Shown here one piece after another: positions 24,029 through 33,980 of a DNA stretch of 64,000 nucleotides. This stretch comes from Phycisphaerae bacterium (GTDB lineage: Bacteria; Planctomycetota; Phycisphaerae; Sedimentisphaerales; Anaerobacaceae): positions 1 through 64,000 of the forward strand of contig JAUWAY010000003.1 in assembly GCA_030601845.1 (NCBI GenBank), given 5' to 3'. Position 1 is the stretch's first letter. The number at the start of each line of letters is the position of its first letter. The notes under the pieces are model-generated. The model was not told where the DNA came from. It saw only the letters and a program-made list of their open reading frames with translations, and did not search any database. The position numbers and the translations under genes are program-made.

Positions 24029-25816
24029 ATGGCCGATGAGACAACGGTAGTGCATGTTACTCACGAGGCAATAGGAAAAATCGGCGGCATTGGCGCTGTT
24101 CTGCAAGGCCTTTTCACCTGCAATTCCTATCTTGAAGCGGTTAACCGCTCAATCCTCGTCGGCCCATTGTTTACCACCGAAGGGTCTGTATTAGATCGGC
24201 TTGGTGAGAATAGTGAAGTACTCTACTCATCTTTTGATGGGCTTGTAAACACAGGATATGCTCCGGCCTTTCGCAAAATCGAAAATTTCTATAATGCAGG
24301 CATCGTCTATGGCAGACGAACATTTGTTGACGACCAGACAGGCATAAAAAGCTCACCTGAGGTGCTGCTTATTGATGTAACACATATGGACAAGGGGCTG
24401 ATTGACGAATTCAAAAAACGCCTGTTTGAGGAGTTTGGTATCCGCAGTCATCTATATGAAAACTTGTGGGAGTACGAACAATACGTCAGATTGGCACCGG
24501 TGGCAATTGCCGCACTAAAAGCAATCGGCGCAGCTAAAGGCTCGACCGTTATTATTTCTCACGAGTTTATGGGAATGCCCACGGCGTTGGCAGCCGTCCT
24601 CGAACCCTCTTATAACTTCGGAACCGTTTTTTACGCCCACGAGGTAGCCACAATGCGCCGAATCATAGAAAAACATCCTGGCCACGATACAATGTTCTAT
24701 AACGTTATCAGGCAGGCTCACAACGACAGACTTTACGTCAACGAAGCGTTCGGCGACCAGAGTTCCTATTTCAAACACGCTCTTGTAGAGGCCTCAAAAT
24801 ACTGTGACTTTATATACGCGGTAGGTGATTACGTGGTGGATGAATTGAGGTTTCTGGCACCGGAATTCGAAACTGCCAATATCGACATAGTTTATAACGG
24901 CATACCTGCATATCAAATCAGCGTTGCTGATAAGCTTGCGTCAAAAGAGAAACTGCAACTGTATTGTGAAAACCTGCTCGGGCTTAAGCCGGATTTTGTG
25001 TTCACACATGTCACAAGATTGATACGAAGCAAAGGGATGTGGCGTGATTTGCGTGTGCTCGAACAAATAGAAAAAGAGTTCAGAACCCAGGGTAAAACGG
25101 GGGTGATGTTTGTACTCTCCACCGAAGTAACACAGCGGCGCAGCCGGGATATCTACAATATGGAATCGGCTTATAACTGGCCTGTGGCTCACCGTGAAGG
25201 CTGGCCCGACCTTTCCGGCGGTGAGGCAAATTACTATACGGCGGTGCAGGAATTCAACGCCAGAAGCAGGAATATAAAAATCATTTTTATCAACCAGTTC
25301 GGGTTTGAGCCAAAAAAATGCGGCCAAAGGATGCCAGAAGGCATGAAATTTATGGACATCCGCAAGGGAAGCGATGTTGAATTTGGCCAGAGCATTTACG
25401 AACCGTTCGGGATAGCCCAACTTGAACCGCTGACTTTCGGCGGAATATCTGTCTTCAGCAGTGCCTGCGGATGTGCAGGTTTTGTGCGGGACATAACCGG
25501 CGGAGAAAATGTCAAAAATGTTATCATCGCCGACTATACCAACCTGAATAACCAAAGGTTTCCCGACATCGAAGATCTGCTGCAGATTGACCGGTCGGTG
25601 CGCGAACAGATAGAAAATAGCGTCAGCGAAAAGGTTGCGATGCAAATATGCTCACGCCTGGCAAAAAATGAGTCTGAAATTGAAAGTATGATTCACACCG
25701 GCTACGAACTTGCAAAAAATATGAGCTGGGATGTGGTGGTGAAAAACTATCTATTGCCGAGTTTACAAAAGGCCCTGCACAAACAGAACCGCCAAAGTAT
25801 CTACACAAAAGCATAA
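24029..25816 (+). CDS. Glycogen/starch-synthase-like glycosyltransferase
   Basis: The protein has 595 residues from the ATG after GGAGG. The N-terminus HVTHEAIGKIGGIGAVLQGL parallels the nucleotide-sugar-binding K-x-G-G loop of glycogen synthases. The C-terminal half has YEPFGIAQLEPLTFGGISVF, the E-x7-E motif of GT-B retaining enzymes, and SxxxGCAGFVRD. It probably transfers glucose or another hexose from a nucleotide sugar; whether it makes glycogen or a different glucan cannot be told. It is followed by coaE after about 40 bases. Confidence 0.8.
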   Translation: MADETTVVHVTHEAIGKIGGIGAVLQGLFTCNSYLEAVNRSILVGPLFTTEGSVLDRLGENSEVLYSSFDGLVNTGYAPAFRKIENFYNAGIVYGRRTFVDDQTGIKSSPEVLLIDVTHMDKGLIDEFKKRLFEEFGIRSHLYENLWEYEQYVRLAPVAIAALKAIGAAKGSTVIISHEFMGMPTALAAVLEPSYNFGTVFYAHEVATMRRIIEKHPGHDTMFYNVIRQAHNDRLYVNEAFGDQSSYFKHALVEASKYCDFIYAVGDYVVDELRFLAPEFETANIDIVYNGIPAYQISVADKLASKEKLQLYCENLLGLKPDFVFTHVTRLIRSKGMWRDLRVLEQIEKEFRTQGKTGVMFVLSTEVTQRRSRDIYNMESAYNWPVAHREGWPDLSGGEANYYTAVQEFNARSRNIKIIFINQFGFEPKKCGQRMPEGMKFMDIRKGSDVEFGQSIYEPFGIAQLEPLTFGGISVFSSACGCAGFVRDITGGENVKNVIIADYTNLNNQRFPDIEDLLQIDRSVREQIENSVSEKVAMQICSRLAKNESEIESMIHTGYELAKNMSWDVVVKNYLLPSLQKALHKQNRQSIYTKA

Positions 25817-25858
25817 CCCGGCTCTTGTATCTCGCTTTACACTTCACTTTTTTTCCGC

Positions 25859-26512
25859 TTGACTGGCTCCCGGGGAACGATTAAACTGCTGGCTGTGGGC
25901 AGGACAGGGAAAAAGCCAATAATCGGCATTTTAGGTGGAGTCGGCTCAGGCAAAAGTACTGTTGCGGCCGAGTTTGCCAAACTGGGCTGCAAGACAATCG
26001 ATGCCGACAAAATTGCCCACGAATTGCTTGAGCGAAAAGCCGTGAAGGAAAGGATAATCTCTGTCTTCGGCGAGGATATTCTGGGGCCGGCGGGAAAAAT
26101 TGACCACAAGAAATTAGCTGATATTGTTTTTGCCGATGCCGACAAGCTCTCATCGCTCAATGATATTGTCCATCGGCTTGTTCTGGCGCGAGCAGAGCAG
26201 CTTATAAATCAATATAATCGTCAAAATCAGGTCAAGGCAATCGTGCTGGATATACCCTTATTGGTGGAAGTCAGCTGGGAAAAGCGGTGCGATAAGCTCA
26301 TTTTTGTCGATTGCAAACGCCAAATAAGGCTAAGAAGGGCCAAACAGAGGGGTTTTTTTGACGAAAATCAAATAAAAATCAGAGAAAATTTTCAGATTTC
26401 TCTGGACAACAAGGCCAGCATCACCGATAATATCATAGATAACAATTCTGGCTTCTCGGCGTTAGCCAGGCAAGTCGTTGAAATTTTCTCTCATATTGTG
26501 GATAATGGATGA
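25859..26512 (+). CDS. coaE: Dephospho-CoA kinase
   Basis: The protein has about 205-217 residues. It phosphorylates dephospho-CoA, the last step of CoA synthesis. Walker A GGVGSGKST, the TIDADKIAHELL motif, and the lid region RRAKQRGFF are clear. The start is uncertain: the frame opens with TTG at 25859; GTG at 25895 immediately before GRTGKKPIIGILGG would give the usual length. No good ribosome site is seen for either. Confidence 0.92.
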   Translation: MTGSRGTIKLLAVGRTGKKPIIGILGGVGSGKSTVAAEFAKLGCKTIDADKIAHELLERKAVKERIISVFGEDILGPAGKIDHKKLADIVFADADKLSSLNDIVHRLVLARAEQLINQYNRQNQVKAIVLDIPLLVEVSWEKRCDKLIFVDCKRQIRLRRAKQRGFFDENQIKIRENFQISLDNKASITDNIIDNNSGFSALARQVVEIFSHIVDNG

Positions 26513-26581
26513 GCGGGGTTTATTATAGATCGCTGTAATTAGTGTTGCCCGTTTTTGATATATAAGTTTTATTTCTACATA

Positions 26582-26619
26582 GGGGCCTCACTTTGCAAAA
26601 GGTTGCAAAATGGGAACCC
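26582..26619. repeat. Palindromic GGGGACC/GCAAAATGGG repeat, copy ii
   Basis: GGGGCCTCACTTTGC, 8 bases, GCAAAATGGGAACCC: the two arms pair with few mismatches. It lies between coaE and rho. Confidence 0.75.
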
Positions 26620-26702
26620 TTCAAAGTTCAAATCCTATTGAATTCCTACGGGAAAGTTATTCTGTGGAAGGATAAATTCTCACAAGTGGAAAAGGAGTAA
26701 TT

Positions 26703-28184
26703 ATGGCTAAGGCTGCTGCAAAAAACGAAAAAACCACAACAAAAAAACGCAGAACTGCAAAGAAAAAGAACAGCGTTGAAGAACAAGCTAATGCCGACCT
26801 GCCTGGAGAGCAAGAGGCCTGCTCGGACACAGCTACGGCTGAGAAGCCCGACAGAGCCGAGATCAAAGACAAAATGACCGAAGAAGAATCCACGCATGCC
26901 AAATACGAACGGATTAAAAAGGGCAACTTATACCTGACGGACCTGCAAAAACTGACCGTCGCAGAGCTGCACGATATTGCCAAGAACGAGAACATTAAAG
27001 AATACAGCGCCCTTAAAAAGCAGGATTTGGTTTTCAGGATTCTCAAAGAGCGTATTCGCCAGAACGGGCTAATGTACGGCGAAGGCGTGCTGGAAGTGCT
27101 GCCGGACGGCTACGGATTTCTGCGAAATCCGAGTTACAACTATCTTTCCAGCCCGGACGATATTTACGTCTCGCCCTCACAAATCAGGCGTTTTGGCCTG
27201 CGAACAGGAAACATTGTATCAGGGCAAATCAGGCCGCCTAAAGATTCGGAGAAGTATTTTGCCCTGCTGCGTGTTGAAGCTATTAACTACGAAAATCCTG
27301 ACAATCTTGCGGAAAAGGTTGTATTCAGCGATCTGACGCCACTGCATCCGGAAGGGAGATTTATACTGGAAACCATACCGGAAGAATTAAATATGCGAGT
27401 AGTTGATTTGGTGACGCCGGTGGGCAAAGGTCAGCGTGGCCTGATAGTTGCTGCGCCGCGAACCGGCAAGACCATCCTGCTGCAAAAAATCGCAAACGCC
27501 ATCAGTACCAATTTCCCCGAGGCAAAACTGATAGTGCTGCTGATTGACGAACGGCCTGAGGAAGTTACGGAAATGGAGCGGAAAACCGCCGATGATGTTG
27601 AGGTTATAAGTTCTACCTTCGATGAACCCGCCTCCCGCCATTGCCAGATAGCAGAAGTCGTAATCGAAAAGGCAAAGCGACCTGTCGAATACGGCGAAGA
27701 TGTGGTCATTCTGTTGGACTCGATAACCCGCCTTGCACGCGCCTATAATACCGAGATGCCACACTCAGGTAAAATCCTGACCGGGGGAGTCGATGCCGGT
27801 GCGATGCAGATGCCCAAGAGATTTTTCGGGGCGGCAAGAAATGTTGAGCACGGTGGTTCGCTGACTATCTTCGCAACTGCACTAATTGACACCGGCTCAA
27901 AGATGGACGAGGTGATTTTCGAAGAGTTTAAGGCAACCGGAAATATGGAACTGCACCTCGACAGGCGACTTGTTGATAGAAGGACCTGGCCGGCTATTGA
28001 CATCAGCCGAAGCGGAACCAGAAGGGAAGAATTGCTGCTCGACCCAAAGGAGCTTCAGCTTGTATATCGGCTCCGAAGAGTGCTCAGCGATTTGAACCCG
28101 ACCGAAGCAATCGAACTACTCAAAAGCCGCCTTACCAAGTGCCGAACAAACGCAGAGTTCTTAATGACAATGAACCTCGATTAA
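26703..28184 (+). CDS. rho: Transcription termination factor Rho
   Basis: The protein has 493 residues. A lysine-rich then acidic N-terminal extension (1-75) precedes the Rho N-domain ([15 protein letters not shown]), the RNA-binding CSD ([16 protein letters not shown], then [19 protein letters not shown]) and the ATPase ring: Walker [28 protein letters not shown], and the Q/R-loop region [16 protein letters not shown]. The basic extension is typical of high-GC and planctomycete Rho and may bind RNA. It starts after AAGGAG. An intrinsic terminator follows the gene. Confidence 0.96.
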   Translation: MAKAAAKNEKTTTKKRRTAKKKNSVEEQANADLPGEQEACSDTATAEKPDRAEIKDKMTEEESTHAKYERIKKGNLYLTDLQKLTVAELHDIAKNENIKEYSALKKQDLVFRILKERIRQNGLMYGEGVLEVLPDGYGFLRNPSYNYLSSPDDIYVSPSQIRRFGLRTGNIVSGQIRPPKDSEKYFALLRVEAINYENPDNLAEKVVFSDLTPLHPEGRFILETIPEELNMRVVDLVTPVGKGQRGLIVAAPRTGKTILLQKIANAISTNFPEAKLIVLLIDERPEEVTEMERKTADDVEVISSTFDEPASRHCQIAEVVIEKAKRPVEYGEDVVILLDSITRLARAYNTEMPHSGKILTGGVDAGAMQMPKRFFGAARNVEHGGSLTIFATALIDTGSKMDEVIFEEFKATGNMELHLDRRLVDRRTWPAIDISRSGTRREELLLDPKELQLVYRLRRVLSDLNPTEAIELLKSRLTKCRTNAEFLMTMNLD

Positions 28185-28278
28185 GACCTCAAAGCTGACC
28201 GTTACAACAGCAGGCGGGCGTGATTGGTTTGTGCTTAATTGCTTACTTTACATTGCTGTCTGCTTTTATTAAGATAAT

Positions 28279-28312
28279 ATTCCGGCGGATGTGTTTTTGC
28301 CGGAATTTTTTT
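28279..28312 (+). terminator. Rho-independent terminator after rho
   Basis: Stem ATTCCGGC (28279-28286) / GCCGGAAT (28299-28306) is followed by seven T. It lies between rho and valS. Confidence 0.75.
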
Positions 28313-28346
28313 ATTCGGTTTTTTCGGCGGACGTATCGGATAAATT

Positions 28347-31217
28347 ATGGGCGAAGAACTTTCAAAAGTTTACGAGCCTAAAATAACAGAAAGCTGGGCA
28401 AACGAAATCTGGTTTTCGCACCCGTATTTTCACGCTGAAGCTTCGGGCGAAAGCAAGGACCAAAAGTCTTATACAATCGTGATTCCGCCGCCCAACGTAA
28501 CAGCACCGCTACACCTCGGTCATGCACTGAATAACACATTGCAGGATATCCTGATTCGGTTCCGTCGGATGCAGGAATACAACACGCTCTGGATGCCGGG
28601 AACTGACCACGCCGGCATCGCCACCCAGACGGTCGTTGAGAAACGCATCCTCTCGGAGGAAGGCAAGCGGCGAACAGATTTCGCACGCGAGGAATTCGTC
28701 GCCCGCGTGCAGGCCTGGAAAGACGAATATGAAGCCCAGATTATCAATCAATTGAAAGCAATGGGTTGTTCATGTGACTGGCAGCGAACACGCTTCACGA
28801 TGGATGAGGTATGCGCGAAAGCTGTAAGGGCTGCTTTTTTCAAGCTGTTCAAGGACGGGCTTATCTATCGAGGCAAACGGCTGGTTAACTGGGACCCGGC
28901 CACCCAGACCGTACTGGCCGATGATGAGGTCGAGCACGAGACGGTACAGGGGCATTTCTGGTATTTGCGGTATCCGCTTGCCGAGCCGGTACAGACCGCA
29001 GCAGAGCAGCTCGAGTATGTTACTGTCGCCACTACCCGGCCGGAGACAATGCTTGGCGACACGGCCGTTGCGATGAACCCGGCAGATGGGCGTGCCGAAT
29101 ATCTGCGTGGCAAAAAGGTTCGCCTTCCAATCGTAGGTCGCATCATCCCCATCATAGCGGACGAACATGTTGTTTTGCCTGACCCTGAGAGTGAAGACGA
29201 AAAGGCAAAGTTCTCTACCGGCTTCCTGAAAGTGACACCCGCCCACGACCCGGATGACTGGGAAATTGGCCAGCGGCATAATCTGGAGGTTATAAATGTA
29301 ATGGCGCCGGATGGCTCCATCAGTGACAAATACGGCTGGCCTGACGCCGGCGCCCCGGAAGCACAGTCTCTACTCGGAATGGACCGTTTCGAGGCACGCG
29401 AAGCCATAGTGGAATGGTTCCGTAAAGAAAATCTTCTTGAGGACGTTCGCGAATATACCCATGAAGTAGGACACAGTTACCGCAGCCACGTGCCTATCGA
29501 GCCGTATCTTTCCGACCAATGGTATATCGCAGTCAAAAAGCCAATTGAGCACTTAAGGGAAAAATTTGGCCAGGGCCTTATTGAAGGAACGGATGTGCCG
29601 GTAAATTCGTTGGCCGGTTTGGCCTTGAAACCACTGCTTGATGGTCGGCTGAAATTCATCCCCGAGCGCTACGCCAAAACTTACCAAAGCTGGCTGGAAA
29701 ACCTTCGCGACTGGCCTATCAGCCGACAGCTCTGGTGGGGTCACAGGATTCCAATTTGGTATTGTCAAAAATGCGGTCAAACCAGTACCGGCCTTGAAGA
29801 CCCGATAAGCTGTGAAAAGTGTGGCTCTGATGATTTGGTTCGGGATCCGGATGTTCTGGACACATGGTTTAGCTCAGCTCTTTGGCCTTTCAGTACGATG
29901 GGCTGGCCGGATGAGACAGCGGAACTGAAAACGTTCTATCCGACCAATGTGCTCTGTACGGCGCGCGAAATCATTACACTATGGGTCTCGCGTATGGTGA
30001 TGATGGGCCAGTATTGTGTCGGAGATATCCCGTTCAGCGATGTATACATTCACGCGATGATACAGGATGGCGAAGGCCGTAAAATGTCCAAGAGCTTAGG
30101 CAACGGAATTGACCCGCTGGTAGCCATCGACAGTCACGGAGCCGACGCAATGCGATTAACCCTGGCCAGTATGACCACAGATACGCAGGACATCCGTATG
30201 CCTGTTGTCTCAATGACACTGCCGGATGGGCGAGAAGCAAATACGTCACCAAAATTTGACATCGGCCGAAACTTTTGCAATAAGCTCTGGAACGCCTCCC
30301 GTTTTTCCTTGATGAATCTGGACGGCATCGACCCCCGCAAATTCGACCCAGCTAAAATGGATATTACCGACAGGTGGATTCTTTCCCGCCTGGCTAAAAC
30401 TATTTCCGAGGTAACAAAATCGTTGGATGGATTTAAATACAGCGAGCCATTAACGCAACTTTACAGATTCTTCTGGAATGATTTTTGTGACTGGTATCTC
30501 GAATGGGTTAAACCGAGAATGCAAAATAAGCAGACAAAGGGGATTGCTCAAAATGTCCTTGCCTTCGTGCTGGACCAGATTTTGCGCCTGTTGCATCCAT
30601 TTGTGCCTTTTATCACTGAGGGAATATTCCAGAAGCTAAATGAAATTGCGCCGGTTAGACAACTTAAAGGCCTTGTAGAGGCGAAAAAATCCAAAGCGCT
30701 GGTAGTGGCTCAATGGCCAAAGAAGCTGAACTCTTTTGTGGATGAGGATATTGAAAAACAAATTTCGATCGTCCAAACTCCGGTTCGAGCATTCAGAGAT
30801 ATGAAAAACAAATATAACATACCCAATTCGGTAATGGTATCAACCTCAGCAATGGTGCCGGCGGAGGTAGTTCACGGTTTAAATGCAAATACCGAGCTGA
30901 TTTGTCACCTTGCAGGTCTTAAGGACTTTACCCCCGGAACTAATATCGCAAAACCTGCAAAGGCCGCTGTCTCAGTGGTGGACGGAATGTCATTTTATAT
31001 ACATAATATAATAGATCCAGCGGCTGAACGACATCGGCTTCAAGAGCAAAAGGACAGAATCAAAAAAGCAAAAAAAACCGTAGAGGCCAAGCTGGCCAAT
31101 GAAGATTTTGTTGCCAAGGCCAAACCGGAAGTAGTGGCCCGGGCCAGAGAGAAACTGGCCCAGATTCAGGAGCAACTAGAGACCGTCGAAAAACACCTTT
31201 CGGGATTAGAGAGTTGA
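28347..31217 (+). CDS. valS: Valyl-tRNA synthetase
   Basis: The protein has 956 residues, the usual size. It charges tRNA-Val. The class I signature PPPNVTAPLHLGHALN and the GRKMSKSLGN loop are intact. An editing domain lies between them, a zinc-ribbon-like CQKC...CEKC precedes DTWFSSALWPF, and the C-terminal coiled coil (about 890-950, RHRLQEQKDRIKKAKKTVEA) is typical of ValRS. It begins 34 bases after the rho terminator. Confidence 0.97.
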   Translation: MGEELSKVYEPKITESWANEIWFSHPYFHAEASGESKDQKSYTIVIPPPNVTAPLHLGHALNNTLQDILIRFRRMQEYNTLWMPGTDHAGIATQTVVEKRILSEEGKRRTDFAREEFVARVQAWKDEYEAQIINQLKAMGCSCDWQRTRFTMDEVCAKAVRAAFFKLFKDGLIYRGKRLVNWDPATQTVLADDEVEHETVQGHFWYLRYPLAEPVQTAAEQLEYVTVATTRPETMLGDTAVAMNPADGRAEYLRGKKVRLPIVGRIIPIIADEHVVLPDPESEDEKAKFSTGFLKVTPAHDPDDWEIGQRHNLEVINVMAPDGSISDKYGWPDAGAPEAQSLLGMDRFEAREAIVEWFRKENLLEDVREYTHEVGHSYRSHVPIEPYLSDQWYIAVKKPIEHLREKFGQGLIEGTDVPVNSLAGLALKPLLDGRLKFIPERYAKTYQSWLENLRDWPISRQLWWGHRIPIWYCQKCGQTSTGLEDPISCEKCGSDDLVRDPDVLDTWFSSALWPFSTMGWPDETAELKTFYPTNVLCTAREIITLWVSRMVMMGQYCVGDIPFSDVYIHAMIQDGEGRKMSKSLGNGIDPLVAIDSHGADAMRLTLASMTTDTQDIRMPVVSMTLPDGREANTSPKFDIGRNFCNKLWNASRFSLMNLDGIDPRKFDPAKMDITDRWILSRLAKTISEVTKSLDGFKYSEPLTQLYRFFWNDFCDWYLEWVKPRMQNKQTKGIAQNVLAFVLDQILRLLHPFVPFITEGIFQKLNEIAPVRQLKGLVEAKKSKALVVAQWPKKLNSFVDEDIEKQISIVQTPVRAFRDMKNKYNIPNSVMVSTSAMVPAEVVHGLNANTELICHLAGLKDFTPGTNIAKPAKAAVSVVDGMSFYIHNIIDPAAERHRLQEQKDRIKKAKKTVEAKLANEDFVAKAKPEVVARAREKLAQIQEQLETVEKHLSGLES

Positions 31218-31238
31218 TTTAGTAAGGATGGTGCCAAA

Positions 31239-31631
31239 ATGGATGTAGAAGTCGAATTGTCACGCATAATCATTAACGAAGCATCCGACCAACAGATAAT
31301 CGTTCTAAAGGAGCGTCACGGCCAGCGGAGTTTCCCCATCGTCATTGGCATAGTTGAAATTTTTGCAATCGACCGGCGCTTGAAGGGCATCAAGCCGCCC
31401 CGCCCGATGACACACGACTTACTGGGCAGCGTGGTTGAAAACCTCGGCGCCAGGATAGAAAAGATAGTTATAAATGACTTACGCAACCATACCTTCTATG
31501 CAAAAATACACCTGAGTTCAAACGGCCGAACCGTCAAAATTGACTCCCGCCCTTCCGATGCTATTGCGCTGGGCGTAGCATCAAATGCCCCTATTTTTGT
31601 CGCCGAGCATGTTTTCGACAAGACTTCCTAG
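31239..31631 (+). CDS. Bifunctional nuclease family protein (DUF151)
   Basis: The protein has 130 residues covering a single BFN domain: VELSRIIINEASDQQIIVLKE, FPIVIGIVEIFAIDR, PRPMTHDLL, and SRPSDAIALGVASNAPIFVAE, the family signature. Members have been reported to have RNase and DNase activity; the physiological role in bacteria is unclear. It follows valS by 21 bases, probably in the same transcript. Its 3' end overlaps the convergent lspA by 41 bases. Confidence 0.88.
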   Translation: MDVEVELSRIIINEASDQQIIVLKERHGQRSFPIVIGIVEIFAIDRRLKGIKPPRPMTHDLLGSVVENLGARIEKIVINDLRNHTFYAKIHLSSNGRTVKIDSRPSDAIALGVASNAPIFVAEHVFDKTS

Positions 31632-32142
31632 TAAAAAGACTTGAAACAACCATCAACCCCACCGCAACGCAAAGCATACTGTCTGCGATATTAAATGCCG
31701 GCCAGTGTCTGCCCGGCCAGTACACAACATCGATAAAATCCCGCACAAGGCCATCATTAAAAATTCTATCCCAGAGATTGCCACAAACACCGGCAGCGAA
31801 CAGCCCAAGAGCAATGTGAATCAATTTTTGCCGGGTTCCACTAAAAAGAAAAACCGCAAACACTATCATCAGCGCAATCGCTGACACTGCTACTAACAAG
31901 CAACGCTGCCCGGAAGCTATCCCAAAAGCAGCGCCGGCATTTTCTGCCACCACCAATCGCAAGAAACCGTCTATAATTGAAATGCTACCACGTTGTTGTA
32001 GGTAATCGAATACCACCCTTTTACTCCACAAATCCAGCACTACGCCAACTACCATTAAAGGCCAGAAAATAAGATGGGCCGCTAAGGGCGGCAGTCCGAC
32101 GTGCCGTCGTGCGAACAATGAACGAATTTCTTTCTCAAACAT
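31591..32142 (-). CDS. lspA: Lipoprotein signal peptidase (signal peptidase II)
   Basis: The protein has 183 residues with four membrane helices. It cleaves diacylglyceryl prolipoproteins before the lipobox Cys in the inner membrane. The catalytic motifs VAENAGAAFGIA, GNLWDRI and FNIADSMLC are present, with the two aspartates in the last two. The N-terminus has an extra 30 residues (RRHVGLPPLAAHL). It is convergent with and overlaps the DUF151 gene. Substrates in this window include the lipoproteins at 3954 and 57597. Confidence 0.93.
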   Translation of the reverse strand: MFEKEIRSLFARRHVGLPPLAAHLIFWPLMVVGVVLDLWSKRVVFDYLQQRGSISIIDGFLRLVVAENAGAAFGIASGQRCLLVAVSAIALMIVFAVFLFSGTRQKLIHIALGLFAAGVCGNLWDRIFNDGLVRDFIDVVYWPGRHWPAFNIADSMLCVAVGLMVVSSLFTRKSCRKHARRQK

Positions 32143-32223
32143 TGAATAACCAGCAATTTCTGATTGGAAACCAATATTATACTATCTCAATCCTATCAGT
32201 TATCGCCGTTGCAGTCAAAACAT

Positions 32224-32252
32224 TTGACATACAAAGCTGGGCTTTATATCAT
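32224..32252 (+). promoter_or_regulatory. gpmI promoter
   Basis: TTGACA (32224-32229), 17 bases, TATCAT (32247-32252), about 60 bases before the gpmI start. Confidence 0.75.
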
Positions 32253-32315
32253 ATCTGGTTAATTCGGTGAGGCGCTGCCTCGTCTCTGCTGCTTTATTTG
32301 AAAGGTCTTTACTTT

Positions 32316-33893
32316 ATGGCAAAACGAAAACCTGTACCAGTGCACCGGGACAAGCCGTTCGTACTAATCATCCGTGATGGTTGGGGCTACAACCCAGACC
32401 CAGCCGAGGATAAATTTAATACCATCAAGTGTGCCGATACACCCGTGGATGATATGCTAATGGCAGAATATCCCAACTGCATCATCCATACCAGCGGCGA
32501 AGACGTAGGCCTGCCGGCCGGGACAATGGGCAATAGCGAAGTAGGACACCAAAACATCGGGGCCGGCAGAATCGTCCCGCAGGAATCCGTAAGACTAAGC
32601 AGGGCCATTCGCGATGGTTCGTTTTTTGAAAACAAGGAGTTTCTCAATCTAATCAAATTCGTAAAGAACAATAACGGCAAAATGCACGTTATGGGCCTGT
32701 GCAGTGACATCGGCGTACACTCACTGTTGGATCACCTGTACGGCCTGCTCGAACTTGCAAAAAGAAACGACATAAAAGACGTTTTTATCCACGCATTTAC
32801 CGATGGCCGGGACTCACCACCGGATAGCGGAGCAGGTTATATAGCCGACATTGAAAAACGAGCAAAAGAAATAGGCACAGGAAAAATCGCCACCGTCACG
32901 GGCAGATTCTATGCGATGGACCGTGACAGCCGGTGGGACCGTGTCCAAAAGGCCTACGAATGTATAAGAATAGGCAAAGGCATCAAAGCAGCCAGTGCAG
33001 CAGAGGCGGTCGCCCAAAGCTATGCAAAAGATGTAACGGATGAATTTATCGAGCCGACCTGCATCGTCAATGAAGGCAGCGAACCAATAGCTACCATCGA
33101 CGACGGCGACGGCGTAATATTCTTCAACTTCCGAGGCGACAGACCTCGTGAAATCTCGCGAGCATTTGTTGAGCCGGACTTCAAAGAGTTTCCGAGAACA
33201 ACCAAACCCAATATATATTACGTTTGTATGACCGAATACGATGTGACGATACCTGCGCCGGTGGCATTTCCAAAACCACCGAAGATGAAAAATATCCTCG
33301 GGGCGTACTGGAGCTCTCTGGGCCTGAAACAATTCCGCTGCGCCGAGACGGAAAAATATGCCCACGTTACTTTCTTCTTCAACGATTATACCGAAAAGCC
33401 GTTCCCCGGCGAAGACAGACAGATTGTGCCTTCGCCGCGAGTCAGAACTTATGACTTGAAGCCGGAAATGAGCGCCTATGAGGTTACCGACGTTGTGCTA
33501 AAAAGACTTGATTCGAATAAATATGATGTGGTCATGGTCAATTTTGCCAATCCCGATATGGTCGGCCATACGGGGATATTGTCCGCGGCGATTAAAGCGG
33601 CTGAGGCGGTCGATGAATGTGTCGGAAAAATCCTTGATAAAGTCAAAAGTATGGGCGGTGTGGCTATAATCACAGCCGACCACGGCAACTTTGAAAAAAT
33701 GATAAATGGAAGCCCCGACAATCCACACACCGCCCATACCATTGGCGATGTGCCTTTGATTATATTTGACGAACGCTATAAAAACAGAAAACTGCGAGAA
33801 GGCGGAAGATTAGCCGACATAGGACCTACACTACTGGAAATGATGGGCCTGCCACAACCTGAAGAAATGACCGGAAAAAGCCTGATAGAATAA
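32316..33893 (+). CDS. gpmI: 2,3-bisphosphoglycerate-independent phosphoglycerate mutase
   Basis: The protein has 525 residues, with the ATG at 32316 after GAAAGG. It interconverts 3- and 2-phosphoglycerate in glycolysis. The metal-binding LIIRDGWG, the catalytic serine in GTMGNSEVGHQNIGAG, AFTDGRDSPP and the C-terminal DHGNFEKM are all in place. It has its own promoter. The intergenic region to mutL carries a TTCGAA-rich inverted repeat. Confidence 0.96.
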   Translation: MAKRKPVPVHRDKPFVLIIRDGWGYNPDPAEDKFNTIKCADTPVDDMLMAEYPNCIIHTSGEDVGLPAGTMGNSEVGHQNIGAGRIVPQESVRLSRAIRDGSFFENKEFLNLIKFVKNNNGKMHVMGLCSDIGVHSLLDHLYGLLELAKRNDIKDVFIHAFTDGRDSPPDSGAGYIADIEKRAKEIGTGKIATVTGRFYAMDRDSRWDRVQKAYECIRIGKGIKAASAAEAVAQSYAKDVTDEFIEPTCIVNEGSEPIATIDDGDGVIFFNFRGDRPREISRAFVEPDFKEFPRTTKPNIYYVCMTEYDVTIPAPVAFPKPPKMKNILGAYWSSLGLKQFRCAETEKYAHVTFFFNDYTEKPFPGEDRQIVPSPRVRTYDLKPEMSAYEVTDVVLKRLDSNKYDVVMVNFANPDMVGHTGILSAAIKAAEAVDECVGKILDKVKSMGGVAIITADHGNFEKMINGSPDNPHTAHTIGDVPLIIFDERYKNRKLREGGRLADIGPTLLEMMGLPQPEEMTGKSLIE

Positions 33894-33956
33894 CGAATAT
33901 CGAACAAGAAACTTCGAATTTCGAAGTTCGTTATTCGTCATTGGATATTCGAATGC
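33894..33956. repeat. Inverted repeat of TTCGAA/CGAATATC words
   Basis: The outer CGAATATC...GGATATTCG and inner AACTTCGAATTTCGAAGTT words form a long potential hairpin between gpmI and mutL. It is of the simple-phrase repeat type seen elsewhere in the window. Confidence 0.6.
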
Positions 33957-33980
33957 GCCTTATGGGGGCGGGGGAAAATA

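Noticed and set aside
33894-33980. Cobalamin riboswitch for the mutL-btuFCD block
   Set aside because: No B12-box-like sequence or sufficient length; only a TTCGAA inverted repeat is seen.
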